Shown here one piece after another: positions 19,490 through 28,103 of a stretch of 64,000 bases of DNA. The position numbers were made by a program, and so were the translations under genes. Within the stretch, counting starts at the first letter, position 1, and every line of letters begins with the position of its first letter. This DNA is from an uncultured Alphaproteobacteria bacterium (GTDB taxonomy: Bacteria > Pseudomonadota > Alphaproteobacteria > HIMB59): assembly GCA_902613845.1 (NCBI GenBank), contig CACMIW010000006.1, forward strand, positions 1-64,000, written 5' to 3'. Under the pieces are notes generated by a model, which was not told where the DNA came from, ran no database searches, and was given only the letters and a program-made list of their open reading frames with translations.

Positions 19490-19521
19490 AAAAAAGGGGC
19501 ACATTATGTGCCCCTTTTTTT
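19490..19521. terminator. Bidirectional rho-independent terminator
   Basis: GGGGCACA and TGTGCCCC pair around TTA, flanked by an A-run on the left and a T-run on the right, so the hairpin can end amtB transcripts on the plus strand and pirin transcripts on the minus strand. The pirin stop codon touches the T-run. Confidence 0.93.
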
Positions 19522-20221
19522 ATATTTCAAATAATAAAAACTCTCCTTTATTAGAAGATCGAAAAATCATCTCTGATAACTCCCCTTTAGTGATAGCAAC
19601 GCCATCGCCTTCTTTTAAATTGTATTCTTGAAAATTTACATTTCCTTGAACAACATGAATCCAATAATCTTTATCGTTGGAAGGTGTAAATTTAACTTCA
19701 CCGTCTTTGTCAACAATCGAGGCAAATATGGTTGTATCTTGATTTATTTCAATCGAATTATCAGATCCATTAGGGGATATAATTTTAGCTAATTTATTTA
19801 GCTTATCTTCTTCACTGAAATATTTTTGATTATATTTAGGCTCAATATCACGTTCTTTGGGCACAATCCAAATCTGTAAGAAATGCACTTTCTCTGTGGG
19901 AGAATGATTAAATTCACTATGAACAACACCAGTTCCAGCACTCATATGTTGCACATCTCCTGATTTGATAACCGAGCCAGTTCCCATGCTATCTTTATGT
20001 TCTAAGGCGCCCTCAATAACATAAGAAATAATTTCCATGTTGTTATGAGGATGAGCATCAAAGCCTCTTCCTCCATCTACTCGGTCATCATTAATAACTC
20101 GGAGATTCCCAAATCCCATATTTTGAGGATCATAATAATGGCCAAAGGAAAAAGTATGCTTGCTATCTAGCCATCCAAAATTACTTGGGCCTCTGTCTTC
20201 ACTCTTTCTTAAAGTAATCAT
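19520..20221 (-). CDS. Pirin family protein (YhhW-type)
   Basis: Bicupin iron protein. The metal ligands of the N-terminal cupin are in place: His57 and His59 (FDAHPHNNMEI), His101 and Glu103 (VVHSEFNHS). The start MITLRKSEDRG is typical of the YhhW group, some of which act as quercetin 2,3-dioxygenases; the physiological substrate is usually unknown. The gene lies 17 bases after the glutathione peroxidase gene and probably shares its transcript. Confidence 0.92.
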   Translation of the reverse strand: MITLRKSEDRGPSNFGWLDSKHTFSFGHYYDPQNMGFGNLRVINDDRVDGGRGFDAHPHNNMEIISYVIEGALEHKDSMGTGSVIKSGDVQHMSAGTGVVHSEFNHSPTEKVHFLQIWIVPKERDIEPKYNQKYFSEEDKLNKLAKIISPNGSDNSIEINQDTTIFASIVDKDGEVKFTPSNDKDYWIHVVQGNVNFQEYNLKEGDGVAITKGELSEMIFRSSNKGEFLLFEI

Positions 20222-20238
20222 TTTAATTTCTCCTGTAT

Positions 20239-20763
20239 TTAAATTAATTGATCAATTTTTGATGTAATTTTTTTGCTATCAGGTTTTGTCATCGACGACC
20301 AGCTTTCAACTAGATTACCCTGACCATCGAATAAATATTTATAAAAATTCCATTGTGGGGTTTCCCCATAGTCACTTGCTATCCATTGATAAAGAGGGTG
20401 AGCATTATCTCCTTTAACATCTATGATCTCGGATAAAATAAATTTTGTTTGATAGTTTACGAGACAAAATTCTTTGACGTCTTCCTCCTCACTTAATTCT
20501 TGCTTAAAAGAATTGGAAGGAGTGCTAATGATAATAAGATTTTTATCTAAGTACTCTCGATGCAGATTAGAGAGATTAGCATACTGTTTTGTGAAACCAC
20601 ATCGACTTGCAGTGTTCACTAGCAAAATAGGTTTTCCTTGAAATTCATTAAAATTGATTACATTTCCATCAATATCGTTAATAGAAAAATTATAGAGGTT
20701 TTGTGCCATACTTGTTCCTGTCATAATTGCGATGATGCTTATAATTTGAATCAGCCACTTCAT
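20239..20763 (-). CDS. Exported glutathione/thioredoxin peroxidase-like protein
   Basis: Thiol peroxidase of the GPx family with Cys, not Sec, at the active site: Cys55 in TASRCGFTKQY. A signal peptide (WLIQIISIIAIMTGTSMAQ) places it in the periplasm. The Trp and Asn of WNFYKYLF are kept. The usual catalytic Gln of the CNQFG loop is Ser in TPSNSFKQE, so the canonical tetrad is incomplete. Reduces peroxides or lipid peroxides by family; reductant unknown. Groups with pirin downstream. Confidence 0.87.
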   Translation of the reverse strand: MKWLIQIISIIAIMTGTSMAQNLYNFSINDIDGNVINFNEFQGKPILLVNTASRCGFTKQYANLSNLHREYLDKNLIIISTPSNSFKQELSEEEDVKEFCLVNYQTKFILSEIIDVKGDNAHPLYQWIASDYGETPQWNFYKYLFDGQGNLVESWSSMTKPDSKKITSKIDQLI

Positions 20764-20789
20764 GACCTTTTATACTTGATGATGGGAAA

Positions 20790-21938
20790 CTAGATTGATC
20801 GGATTTCTGATTCAAGCCCGTTTGGACCTAGTTTTAGATGTGAATACCAATCTCGATGAACCACATCCCAGTCTATTTCTATCCCTAGACCAGGATCAGG
20901 GTTCACGGTCACTTCACCCTTATGATCTGTACGAATAAAGGTTTTTGCTCCATGCTCGTGGTCTTCAAAAGGGACAACTTGTTCAAAATAATCACAATTA
21001 TCATGGCTCAACATAATATGTAAATTCGCTGCTTGACCTAAGGGGTAGGACCAAGACTGAAGCTCAGTATTTTTATTGAAATTCTTCGCTATTTTCATTA
21101 CTTCTAAGACTTTTGTAATACCGCCTACATAGGTAGTATCTACTCGAACATGATGAAAAACATCTAATTTGAGAGACTGCTCAATTTGGAAGGGGTTGAG
21201 TATGGAGTTTCCCGCACCAATAACTGGTGTTTTAATTTGTGATCGAAGCCATTGATAGCTTTCCCAATCAAAATCATTAAAGGGTGCTTCAAACCAAATA
21301 AAATTTAATTCATCTAATTTTTTACCTAGAATGAGCGCATCCTCACGATTATATCGCTGCTCACAATCAATCATAAATTTGATATTGGGAAATAGCGGAC
21401 AGACTTGAGAGACCATTTGAAGATCAAATTCAACATCACACCATGTGTGAAATTTGACGGTATGGAAATGTTGGGCCTCTAAATTTTTAACAAAGTTTAT
21501 ATATTCATCGATACTATGAAAAAGGGGAGTAGAAGCATAAGAAGCAATACTATCTCTTTTTCTTCCAAGAACATCACAAAGAGGTTTGTCGATTGACTTG
21601 GCATATCCATCCCACATAGCAATATCAATAGAAGAAACAGCAAGAGGGTTGAGGGGAACACATCGAGTTAACATAAATTCAGTTAGTTTAGATCGTTGTT
21701 TTAGATTTTTTCCTAGAATTTCAGGAAATAAATTTCGACAGGACTCGACCACAGAGTGATCATAATGATGCTCTGTTGGAATTAGCACTCCTCCCACACA
21801 TTCTACACCAGATTCAGTGATAAGTTTGACGATGATGTTGGCCTCAAACATTGGAGACATATCTTTTGCCCAAATAATTTGAGGTGCGTTTGATTTACAT
21901 GCAAATACCTCTGCCGAGATGATATCTAACTCGGCCAT
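20790..21938 (-). CDS. Enolase-superfamily enzyme (mandelate racemase/muconate lactonizing type)
   Basis: Metal-dependent barrel enzyme that abstracts a proton alpha to a carboxylate. The capping-domain pattern is followed by VKFHTW (Lys162, His164 replacing the usual KxK), metal-ligand candidates Asp191 (MIDCEQ), Glu217 (WFEAPF) and the GAGNS loop where a Glu is usual. RVDTTYVGGITK is the barrel strand seven motif. The His of the mandelate racemase dyad is not seen; LQSWSYPLGQAANLH stands there. Substrate is therefore not predictable. It lies seven bases after the dioxygenase gene, suggesting a shared pathway. Confidence 0.85.
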   Translation of the reverse strand: MAELDIISAEVFACKSNAPQIIWAKDMSPMFEANIIVKLITESGVECVGGVLIPTEHHYDHSVVESCRNLFPEILGKNLKQRSKLTEFMLTRCVPLNPLAVSSIDIAMWDGYAKSIDKPLCDVLGRKRDSIASYASTPLFHSIDEYINFVKNLEAQHFHTVKFHTWCDVEFDLQMVSQVCPLFPNIKFMIDCEQRYNREDALILGKKLDELNFIWFEAPFNDFDWESYQWLRSQIKTPVIGAGNSILNPFQIEQSLKLDVFHHVRVDTTYVGGITKVLEVMKIAKNFNKNTELQSWSYPLGQAANLHIMLSHDNCDYFEQVVPFEDHEHGAKTFIRTDHKGEVTVNPDPGLGIEIDWDVVHRDWYSHLKLGPNGLESEIRSI

Positions 21939-21945
21939 TTGAAAA

Positions 21946-23052
21946 CTACTTGAACTTTCGAGCTAGGTGGCGAAGCTTGCCATCAGTTGAATCAAATTCT
22001 AGATAACAACCTTGTAAATGTCTAGCTCCCTCACTCGAGTCATAAGAGGTTCTTCCATGGAGAAGTCTGTGGTTATCAAACATCATGACATCTCCTGGTG
22101 AGAGCTTAAATTTTATCTCGAAGTCAGATGAAGTGTATAAATCTCCTAATAATTTTCTCGCTTTGTAAAAACTCTCTAATTTTTCATTTTCTAAAGGCGG
22201 CACGTAATCAACTCTAGTACTATACCTGACTTGCTTATAGTCGCCATCCTTGTCTAATTCAATTAACTCTCCCCAATTTTCTAAAATTATATCTTTATCT
22301 TGAAATCGGTAACGTAAATTTGTTTTGGTTAAAGACTCAAATGCTTCTGGCTCATTTAATTTGATATATTCTGCAACTGAAAAACCATCAACAAGAGTAG
22401 AAAAACCACCACTCACTTCATTTTTTAAACAATGCAAAAACTGTATCCCGGGTGCTCCTGGTTTTCTGTAAGGGTTATCAGTATGAGGTGGTAATGCAAT
22501 AGGTTTATAGGCTAAGTCATTTGGATTTGGTTTAGACATTACATCAAAAAATTCTCCAAAATTTGTGACCTTAACTGGGCCGATTGAATTTACAAATTTT
22601 AAAATATACTTACTCTCAGTTGGTACATTTTTAATAATAACAAATCCATATTTATAAAAATCTATAAGAAGATTATACATAGATTCTTGTTCAACCATAT
22701 CTACTTCAAAAATAGCTTCAGGTAAATCTTGTAGTTGAGAATTCCATAAAATTCTTTTTGGTAAGGGCCCTCTTTTATTTTTCTCTTCATCCATTTCAAT
22801 CAAAAGATCATCTAAACGATATTGTCCTTGTGCCCCATCATTAAATTTAACATCAAGTTTGTTATCTGTTAATTTACAATTTTCAATTTTTAACTTTAAG
22901 TCAATTGAGGATGGCTCATATAATCTTTGATTAGTATCTAAATCAAAATACTTTTCACCCGGTAGTCTTTCTCTTAACCAAATGGGATGTAAATGAAATG
23001 TCTTATTTTGATGGATTAACTTAATAGTATTGTTTTCAAAATGAAAATCCAT
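21946..23052 (-). CDS. Gamma-butyrobetaine hydroxylase-like 2OG/Fe(II) dioxygenase
   Basis: Two-domain protein: an N-terminal GBBH-like region (HPIWLRERLPGE onward) and a C-terminal TauD-type dioxygenase. Iron ligands are His190 and Asp192 (HTDNPYR) and His332 (RLLHGRTSYD); Arg344 in GARHLQG fits 2-oxoglutarate. In GBBH and trimethyllysine hydroxylase the N-terminal domain binds zinc through Cys residues after WLRDNC; here these Cys are absent (LRERLPGEKYFD). The substrate is probably an onium or amine compound given the proVXW and dmdA neighbours, but that is inference. Confidence 0.88.
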   Translation of the reverse strand: MDFHFENNTIKLIHQNKTFHLHPIWLRERLPGEKYFDLDTNQRLYEPSSIDLKLKIENCKLTDNKLDVKFNDGAQGQYRLDDLLIEMDEEKNKRGPLPKRILWNSQLQDLPEAIFEVDMVEQESMYNLLIDFYKYGFVIIKNVPTESKYILKFVNSIGPVKVTNFGEFFDVMSKPNPNDLAYKPIALPPHTDNPYRKPGAPGIQFLHCLKNEVSGGFSTLVDGFSVAEYIKLNEPEAFESLTKTNLRYRFQDKDIILENWGELIELDKDGDYKQVRYSTRVDYVPPLENEKLESFYKARKLLGDLYTSSDFEIKFKLSPGDVMMFDNHRLLHGRTSYDSSEGARHLQGCYLEFDSTDGKLRHLARKFK

Positions 23053-23117
23053 AATTCAAACTCCAAGCATTAATAAATTAATATTTTGCTAAATTTAATT
23101 AATTGTCAATTAAGAAA

Positions 23118-23582
23118 TTAACTCTTAATTTTAAACATTGCCTCAATTTCTACTGTAAAACCTAGAGGCAAAGAATTAACTCCTACTGCGGCTCGAGCAT
23201 GAACACCAGTCTCGCCAAAAATATCTTTCATCATATTTGAGCAACCATTGATTACTAAAGGTTGCTGTGTGAAGCTCTCAATACAATTTACAAAACCTGT
23301 CAGTTTAATTAATTGATCTACTTTATTAATTGATCCTATTTCATTTTTTAAAGCAGATAAGATAGCTAATCCACATAGCTTAGCGTGATTTTGAGCTGTC
23401 TCTAAATCAACATCAGCCCCAACTTTTCCTTTTGCAAAAGACCCATCCTCAAGTAAGGGACCTTGACCAGATATATATGCAATATTATCAACAATAACGC
23501 AGGGTTTATAACTCCCTGCAGGTTTGGCAGGTTCTGGTATTAAAAGACCTAATTCAGCTATCTTGGCTTCGAAATCCATCAA
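23118..23582 (-). CDS. RidA/YjgF-family protein
   Basis: Trimeric small protein of the Rid family. The deaminase-competent Arg130 is in VHARAAVGVNSLPLG, and AYISGQGPLLEDG matches the substrate-cleft segment. At 154 residues it is a longer Rid subgroup than canonical RidA (about 128). Rid proteins hydrolyse reactive enamines or imines; subgroup members often sit in catabolic operons. It lies between the MFS and dioxygenase genes on one strand. Confidence 0.9.
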   Translation of the reverse strand: MMDFEAKIAELGLLIPEPAKPAGSYKPCVIVDNIAYISGQGPLLEDGSFAKGKVGADVDLETAQNHAKLCGLAILSALKNEIGSINKVDQLIKLTGFVNCIESFTQQPLVINGCSNMMKDIFGETGVHARAAVGVNSLPLGFTVEIEAMFKIKS

Positions 23583-23590
23583 TTAAAAAA

Positions 23591-24844
23591 TTACTCTTTT
23601 TCATCAATTTTACTAATCATTTGTTCAGTAGCAGTTTGCATTCCTATTGCGGAAGTGGTGCGAGGCACAATCATTGATGGTGTATTCTCATCATAAATTT
23701 CACTAGTTCTTCCAACTCTTACTCTTTGATAGGTAAATAGTGCCAGAAAAACATAAACTATTGCACAATAATAAAACAATCCATAGGCATCAAAATAAGA
23801 CATAAATCCAGAGACGATAATTGGCCCTAAAACTAAACCTAATGCATTAACTAATGTCAGAGTTGAGCTAGCAGAAACAACCTCATCCTTTTCTAAAAAA
23901 TCATTTAGGTGAGAAATAACAACTGCATAGTAAGGAAGAGATACAGCTGAATGTATTCCAACAAATAATAAAAGAATATTAAATGAAAAAGATCCAAAAA
24001 TAATTACACAAATAGATGAAACCAAAGCAATGATATTTAATATCAGTAAAATTATTCTTCTATCAAATGTATCCGATAGTTTACCAACCGGATACTGAAA
24101 TAAAGCTCCAATGAAAGTATTTACAAAAACAAGTATAGAAATTTGAAAAATACTTAAGCCTAACTTAGCTCCAAAGACTGCTATTAATCCAAATGATGCT
24201 CCATATATCATACCAATACCAAAAGAACCAATAAAAGACATGGGAGAATTTTTATATAGATCTTTTAGAGATATGAACTTAGGTGTAGAAAATTCTGGTG
24301 CTGATTTTTTAGTAAGCAAAATTGGAACTAAAGCAAAAGAAATTAATAAAGATGTTAGAATATATAAGTGTGCCTCAGTAGTCTCATTTAGATTTATTAG
24401 CAAACCACCTCCACTAGTTGAGAGGTATAATATCACCATGTAAAATCCTATAAGCTTCCCCCTTGTTTTATTATCAGCACGATCATTTAGCCAACTTTCA
24501 CAAACTATATATATTGCTGCCAATGAAAACCCTGTGAGTAATCTTAAAAAAAACCAAAAATACGGTTGAACATAAATCCAATGAAATAAAATTGTAATGG
24601 AGGCAATGGATGCGAATGCTGCAAACACTCTTATATGCCCTACATTTTTTATTATTTTCGGACAAATATATGAGCTAGCTAAATAGCCTATAAAATAACC
24701 TGTAAAGACATATCCAATTTCAAAATCAGAAAAATTAAATAATACGGCATTAATATTTAACAAGGTTCCTTGCAAAGAATGGGCAAGCATAATGAATCCA
24801 AAACCTGTAAATAGAGCCCAAGAACTATAAACGATATTTAACAC
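23591..24844 (-). CDS. MFS transporter (YcaD-like)
   Basis: Twelve-helix major facilitator protein, 417 residues. The first helix region GFIMLAHSLQGTLLNI and the loop VGKLSDTFDRRIIL (the MFS motif A equivalent between helices 8 and 9) are clear, and the second helix pair shows GYFIGYLASSYICPKI. The extended cytosolic tail (VRVGRTSEIYDENTPS) is typical of the YcaD/UMF subgroup. Substrate unknown; its position next to dmdA suggests a pathway intermediate. A weak AT-rich hairpin (24854-24872) lies just before its start. Confidence 0.9.
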   Translation of the reverse strand: MLNIVYSSWALFTGFGFIMLAHSLQGTLLNINAVLFNFSDFEIGYVFTGYFIGYLASSYICPKIIKNVGHIRVFAAFASIASITILFHWIYVQPYFWFFLRLLTGFSLAAIYIVCESWLNDRADNKTRGKLIGFYMVILYLSTSGGGLLINLNETTEAHLYILTSLLISFALVPILLTKKSAPEFSTPKFISLKDLYKNSPMSFIGSFGIGMIYGASFGLIAVFGAKLGLSIFQISILVFVNTFIGALFQYPVGKLSDTFDRRIILLILNIIALVSSICVIIFGSFSFNILLLFVGIHSAVSLPYYAVVISHLNDFLEKDEVVSASSTLTLVNALGLVLGPIIVSGFMSYFDAYGLFYYCAIVYVFLALFTYQRVRVGRTSEIYDENTPSMIVPRTTSAIGMQTATEQMISKIDEKE

Positions 24845-24853
24845 CCGAGACTA

Positions 24854-24872
24854 TTTAAACTTTTAGTTTAAA
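24854..24872. repeat. Weak AT-rich inverted repeat between dmdA and MFS genes
   Basis: TTTAAACT and AGTTTAAA around TTT form an 8-bp stem, nearly all A:T. It lies in the 38-base dmdA-MFS gap, 10 bases before the MFS start codon. Stability is doubtful. Confidence 0.3.
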
Positions 24873-24882
24873 AAAGCAATTA

Positions 24883-25986
24883 TTATTTAATGAAGGGGAG
24901 GTTAGTCATTACAGACTCAACCTCTTCGCCATCAACAAGAAGTGTCTGTTTTTTTTCTAAACTTTGATATTGGGTTTGAACCATCGCTATTCCAAGACAA
25001 CAGCCAAAATCTGGACTAAAGCATGCGGCTCTTAGTTCACCTATTATATTAGTACCAATTTTTAAAGGTAACGCTTTTGTAATTTCAATTTTATCGAGTT
25101 TAAGTTTTAAACCAATTAAAGATCTCTTGATTCCCTCTTGGTGCTGTTTTTCTAACTCAGCTTTTCCTAAATAATCTATCTTGGGATTGAAAGAAACAAA
25201 AGAACCCAAACCACATTCTAGTGGGGTATCATTCATATTCATATCATTTCCAAATGATAATAGACCACCCTCTATCCTTTCAATTAAATTTGGACAACCT
25301 GGTCTTACATCCAAATCTTCACCTTTAGACATAAGGGTATCATAAAGATCTAGGCCGATTTCATCATGATCTACATAGATTTCAAATCCACCTTGTTTGG
25401 ACCAACCTGATCTTGCAATTAAAAATTTATGATTTTGAAAATCAAATCTTTTGAAATTGAAAAATTTTAATTTATCTATGTCTTTAAACACTCTTGACAT
25501 AAGATCAAATGATTTTGGCCCCTGAACTGCAAGAATGTTAACATTGGGTTCAGTAATCTCAACGTCAAGGTTCATACCAATTGCAATTCCTTTTGCATAA
25601 AGAAGCACATCTGTATCTGCTATTGATAGCCACCATGTTTTTTCACCAACTTTCATTATCAGTGGATCATTAATAATTTTACCTTTGTCATCAATAATTG
25701 GAGCGTAATAGCAAAGATAATCTTTTGCCTCAGATAAATCTCTACACGTAATTAATTGTGTAAGTTTAGCTGCATCAGGTCCGTGAATTTGAACTTGTCT
25801 CTCGCCAGATACATCCCAGAGTTGAACATTTTTTTTTAGGTGCCTACTATCTTCCTCTATACCTTTAAAAGATGCAGGTAAAAGCATGTGATTATAAACT
25901 GTGTATGATTGTACACCATATTCCTCAATTCTTTTGGTGTAAGGTGTAGAGCGAAGTCTCGCACTTTTAGCAATTAATTGGGCCAT
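24883..25986 (-). CDS. dmdA: Dimethylsulfoniopropionate (DMSP) demethylase
   Basis: GcvT-fold enzyme moving a methyl group from DMSP to tetrahydrofolate, yielding methylmercaptopropionate and 5-methyl-THF. The sequence agrees with the SAR11 DmdA I know from memory in long blocks: LRSTPYTKRIEEYGV, YNHMLLPASF, WDVSGERQV, LITCRDLS, WWLSIADTDV, ARSGWSKQGGFE and PGCPNLIERIE. The ARSGWSKQGG region distinguishes DmdA from glycine-cleavage T protein. Length 367 is normal. A glycine-betaine/DMSP-type ABC transporter lies nearby on the same strand. The match was not tested by alignment. Confidence 0.9.
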   Translation of the reverse strand: MAQLIAKSARLRSTPYTKRIEEYGVQSYTVYNHMLLPASFKGIEEDSRHLKKNVQLWDVSGERQVQIHGPDAAKLTQLITCRDLSEAKDYLCYYAPIIDDKGKIINDPLIMKVGEKTWWLSIADTDVLLYAKGIAIGMNLDVEITEPNVNILAVQGPKSFDLMSRVFKDIDKLKFFNFKRFDFQNHKFLIARSGWSKQGGFEIYVDHDEIGLDLYDTLMSKGEDLDVRPGCPNLIERIEGGLLSFGNDMNMNDTPLECGLGSFVSFNPKIDYLGKAELEKQHQEGIKRSLIGLKLKLDKIEITKALPLKIGTNIIGELRAACFSPDFGCCLGIAMVQTQYQSLEKKQTLLVDGEEVESVMTNLPFIK

Positions 25987-26038
25987 AAAATTCAGTGTAG
26001 TTAATATGTATTCTTGCTACAAAGCAATGATATTATTT

Positions 26039-27097
26039 CTATAAGACATTTAGCCCTAAAATAAATATTAAGAATGTTACTGATACAAAAGATACAAAGC
26101 TAAAAGTCATACCAATTAATATAGCAGCATACCCTTGATTAAAGATTTTTCTCAAATCAATAGAGGCTCCAAGGGCTGTAAGAGCTAGGCCAAATAGAAT
26201 TGAAATTAATTTTTCAAGTATTACTAAAAATTCTATCCATTTCTCATTATCAAAAAAGTATAAGTCCATAAATGAGCGAAAGGTTGCAAATAAAATAAAA
26301 CCCACTACAAAAAGCGGAATTGAATCAAATATTCTAACAAAGATAGATTGACTTTTATTTTTATTATTTTTCGAACTTTTATTAAAAAAAATTAATATCG
26401 GTATCAAAGCTAATAGAAATAAATTTCTAATTATTTTTGTTATTGTAGCGATTTCTAAAGTCTTTTGATTTGGATGTAAATCATTATGAACCATAGCAGC
26501 TGCTAAAACTTGACTTGTATCATGAATACTAACGCCTAAAAAAATGCCTTTAGCTAAGTCTGTCAAAAAAAATAACTCCACAAAAAAAGGATATGTTAAT
26601 ACAGCTATACTTCCCCATAAAACCACTATTAGTATAGCCACGGCTACTTCTTGATCCTTTGATTTTAATATCGTTGAGGAAGCCATAATAGCTGTGACAC
26701 CACAAATGGATGTACCGATTGCTAATAATTTTGATATGCCTTTTTGAGTTGGCCAAAATTTTTTAATAAAAAAATATGTAAGAAAAATGGATAATATTGT
26801 AATTATTATGACAAATATAGACTCTATACTGACTCTCCATAACTGAGTCAAACTTATCTTAATACCTAATAAAACAATTGCTAATTGAAGTATATTTTTC
26901 TTAATAAATTCTCGACCTTCAACAATATTAGAAGATATGGAGAATATATTAAAAAAAAATATTCCCAAAATGAGTGATAGAAGACTTAATGGCAATAATG
27001 GTAGGTTAAAGACATATTCTAGGGGCTGCTTTAAAAATATTGCTAGTAGATAAATAAAAGTTATGAAAAATACACCAATTAGACTTTTATTTAACAT
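26039..27097 (-). CDS. YeiH-type putative sulfate/sulfite exporter family protein
   Basis: Membrane protein of the UPF0324/YeiH (PSE) family with about ten helices. Typical segments are IGTSICGVTAIMASS, FLGVSIHDTSQVLAAAM and LGIKISLTQLW. Length 352 is normal. Family members are linked to sulfur-containing solutes in some bacteria, but transport has rarely been shown. Here it lies between the DMSP demethylase and the betaine/DMSP ABC genes, which would fit a role in sulfur-compound efflux; this is inference. Confidence 0.85.
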   Translation of the reverse strand: MLNKSLIGVFFITFIYLLAIFLKQPLEYVFNLPLLPLSLLSLILGIFFFNIFSISSNIVEGREFIKKNILQLAIVLLGIKISLTQLWRVSIESIFVIIITILSIFLTYFFIKKFWPTQKGISKLLAIGTSICGVTAIMASSTILKSKDQEVAVAILIVVLWGSIAVLTYPFFVELFFLTDLAKGIFLGVSIHDTSQVLAAAMVHNDLHPNQKTLEIATITKIIRNLFLLALIPILIFFNKSSKNNKNKSQSIFVRIFDSIPLFVVGFILFATFRSFMDLYFFDNEKWIEFLVILEKLISILFGLALTALGASIDLRKIFNQGYAAILIGMTFSFVSFVSVTFLIFILGLNVL

Positions 27098-27156
27098 ATT
27101 GATTATTAATAAAAATGTAAGTTAAAGTTTTTATAGGTAATAACTTAATTTCTAAT

Positions 27157-28047
27157 TTATTCTCTTGAACCACTTCTATGTTGCTGAATACGATGACCAA
27201 ATGATTGGGAAACTCTGTCAAAAATAATAGCCAATGCAACAATTGCTAAACCATTAAATAAACCCATAGCAAAGTATTGATTAGTAATTGCTTTTAAAAC
27301 GGGTTGACCAAGTCCCTTAACTCCAATCATTGAGGCAATCACAACCATTGCTAAAGCCATCATGATTGTTTGATTAATTCCTGCAAATATTGTTGGAAGT
27401 GCTAAAGGTAATTGTACTTGAAACAATTTTTGTCTTGGATTAGCACCAAAAGCATCAGCAGCTTCCAAAACTTCTTTATCAACTTCTCTTATACCTAAGT
27501 TTGTAAGTCTAATAATAGGTGGGATCGCATATATTACCACAGCTAGAAGCCCGGGAATTTTTCCAATACCCAATAACATAACTACAGGTATTAAATATAC
27601 GAAGCTTGGCATTGTTTGCATGACGTCTAGAATTGGTGTGCAAATTCTTTGAGCTCGCTCTGATTTTGCCATAAGCACACCAACGGGTATTCCAATTCCA
27701 ATAGAAAGCATGGTACAAACTCCAATAATACTCACTGTAGACATGGTGTCTTCCCACATTCCAAATATTCCTATAAGCAAAAAGGCAAATAATGAGCCAA
27801 TAGTTACAGATATTTTTCTACTACCAAAATAAATTACAGCCAAAAAACATATCAGTACAATTGGCCAAGGCGAATTTTGTAATAATTTTTCAAACCAAAC
27901 TAGAAAATATAATACAGGATCAAATACTGCTTCTATTGCATCACCATATTCTCTTGAAAAAGCTCGATAAGATGCATCAAAACCTTTTTTGATAAATCTA
28001 AGTGTTTCTCTGCTAAGTTCAGGAAACTCTGATAGGAAATCTTCCAT
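27157..28047 (-). CDS. proW: Glycine betaine/proline-type ABC transporter permease
   Basis: Inner-membrane permease of an OpuA/ProU importer. The permease EAA loop appears as EVLEAADAFGANPRQKLFQV followed by QLPLALPTIFAGINQT. The N-terminus has the ProW-type cytosolic extension. Order on the strand is proV, proX, proW, unlike the usual V-W-X. A strong hairpin separates it from proX. Substrate range of such systems often includes glycine betaine, choline and DMSP; the exact solute is not readable. Confidence 0.9.
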   Translation of the reverse strand: MEDFLSEFPELSRETLRFIKKGFDASYRAFSREYGDAIEAVFDPVLYFLVWFEKLLQNSPWPIVLICFLAVIYFGSRKISVTIGSLFAFLLIGIFGMWEDTMSTVSIIGVCTMLSIGIGIPVGVLMAKSERAQRICTPILDVMQTMPSFVYLIPVVMLLGIGKIPGLLAVVIYAIPPIIRLTNLGIREVDKEVLEAADAFGANPRQKLFQVQLPLALPTIFAGINQTIMMALAMVVIASMIGVKGLGQPVLKAITNQYFAMGLFNGLAIVALAIIFDRVSQSFGHRIQQHRSGSRE

Positions 28048-28060
28048 AAAACTGATAATT

Positions 28061-28085
28061 AGAGGTGGGCTTTAAGCCCACCTCT
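28061..28085 (-). repeat. Intercistronic hairpin proX/proW
   Basis: Arms AGAGGTGGGCT and AGCCCACCTCT (11 bp, perfect) with a 3-base loop TAA on the minus strand, directly after the proX stop and before the proW start. No usable T-run follows, only a run of mixed bases, so it looks like a transcript-stabilising or partly terminating element. Its core TGGGCTTAAAGCCCA differs by one loop base from the hairpin after aapJ (57567-57591). Confidence 0.85.
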
Positions 28086-28103
28086 TTTAGTAAAAATTGA
28101 TAA

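Noticed and set aside
23099-23113. TTAATTGTCAATTAA, a CtrA-type TTAA-N7-TTAA match before ridA
   Set aside because: In such AT-rich DNA the pattern is expected often by chance; no other cell-cycle signal nearby.
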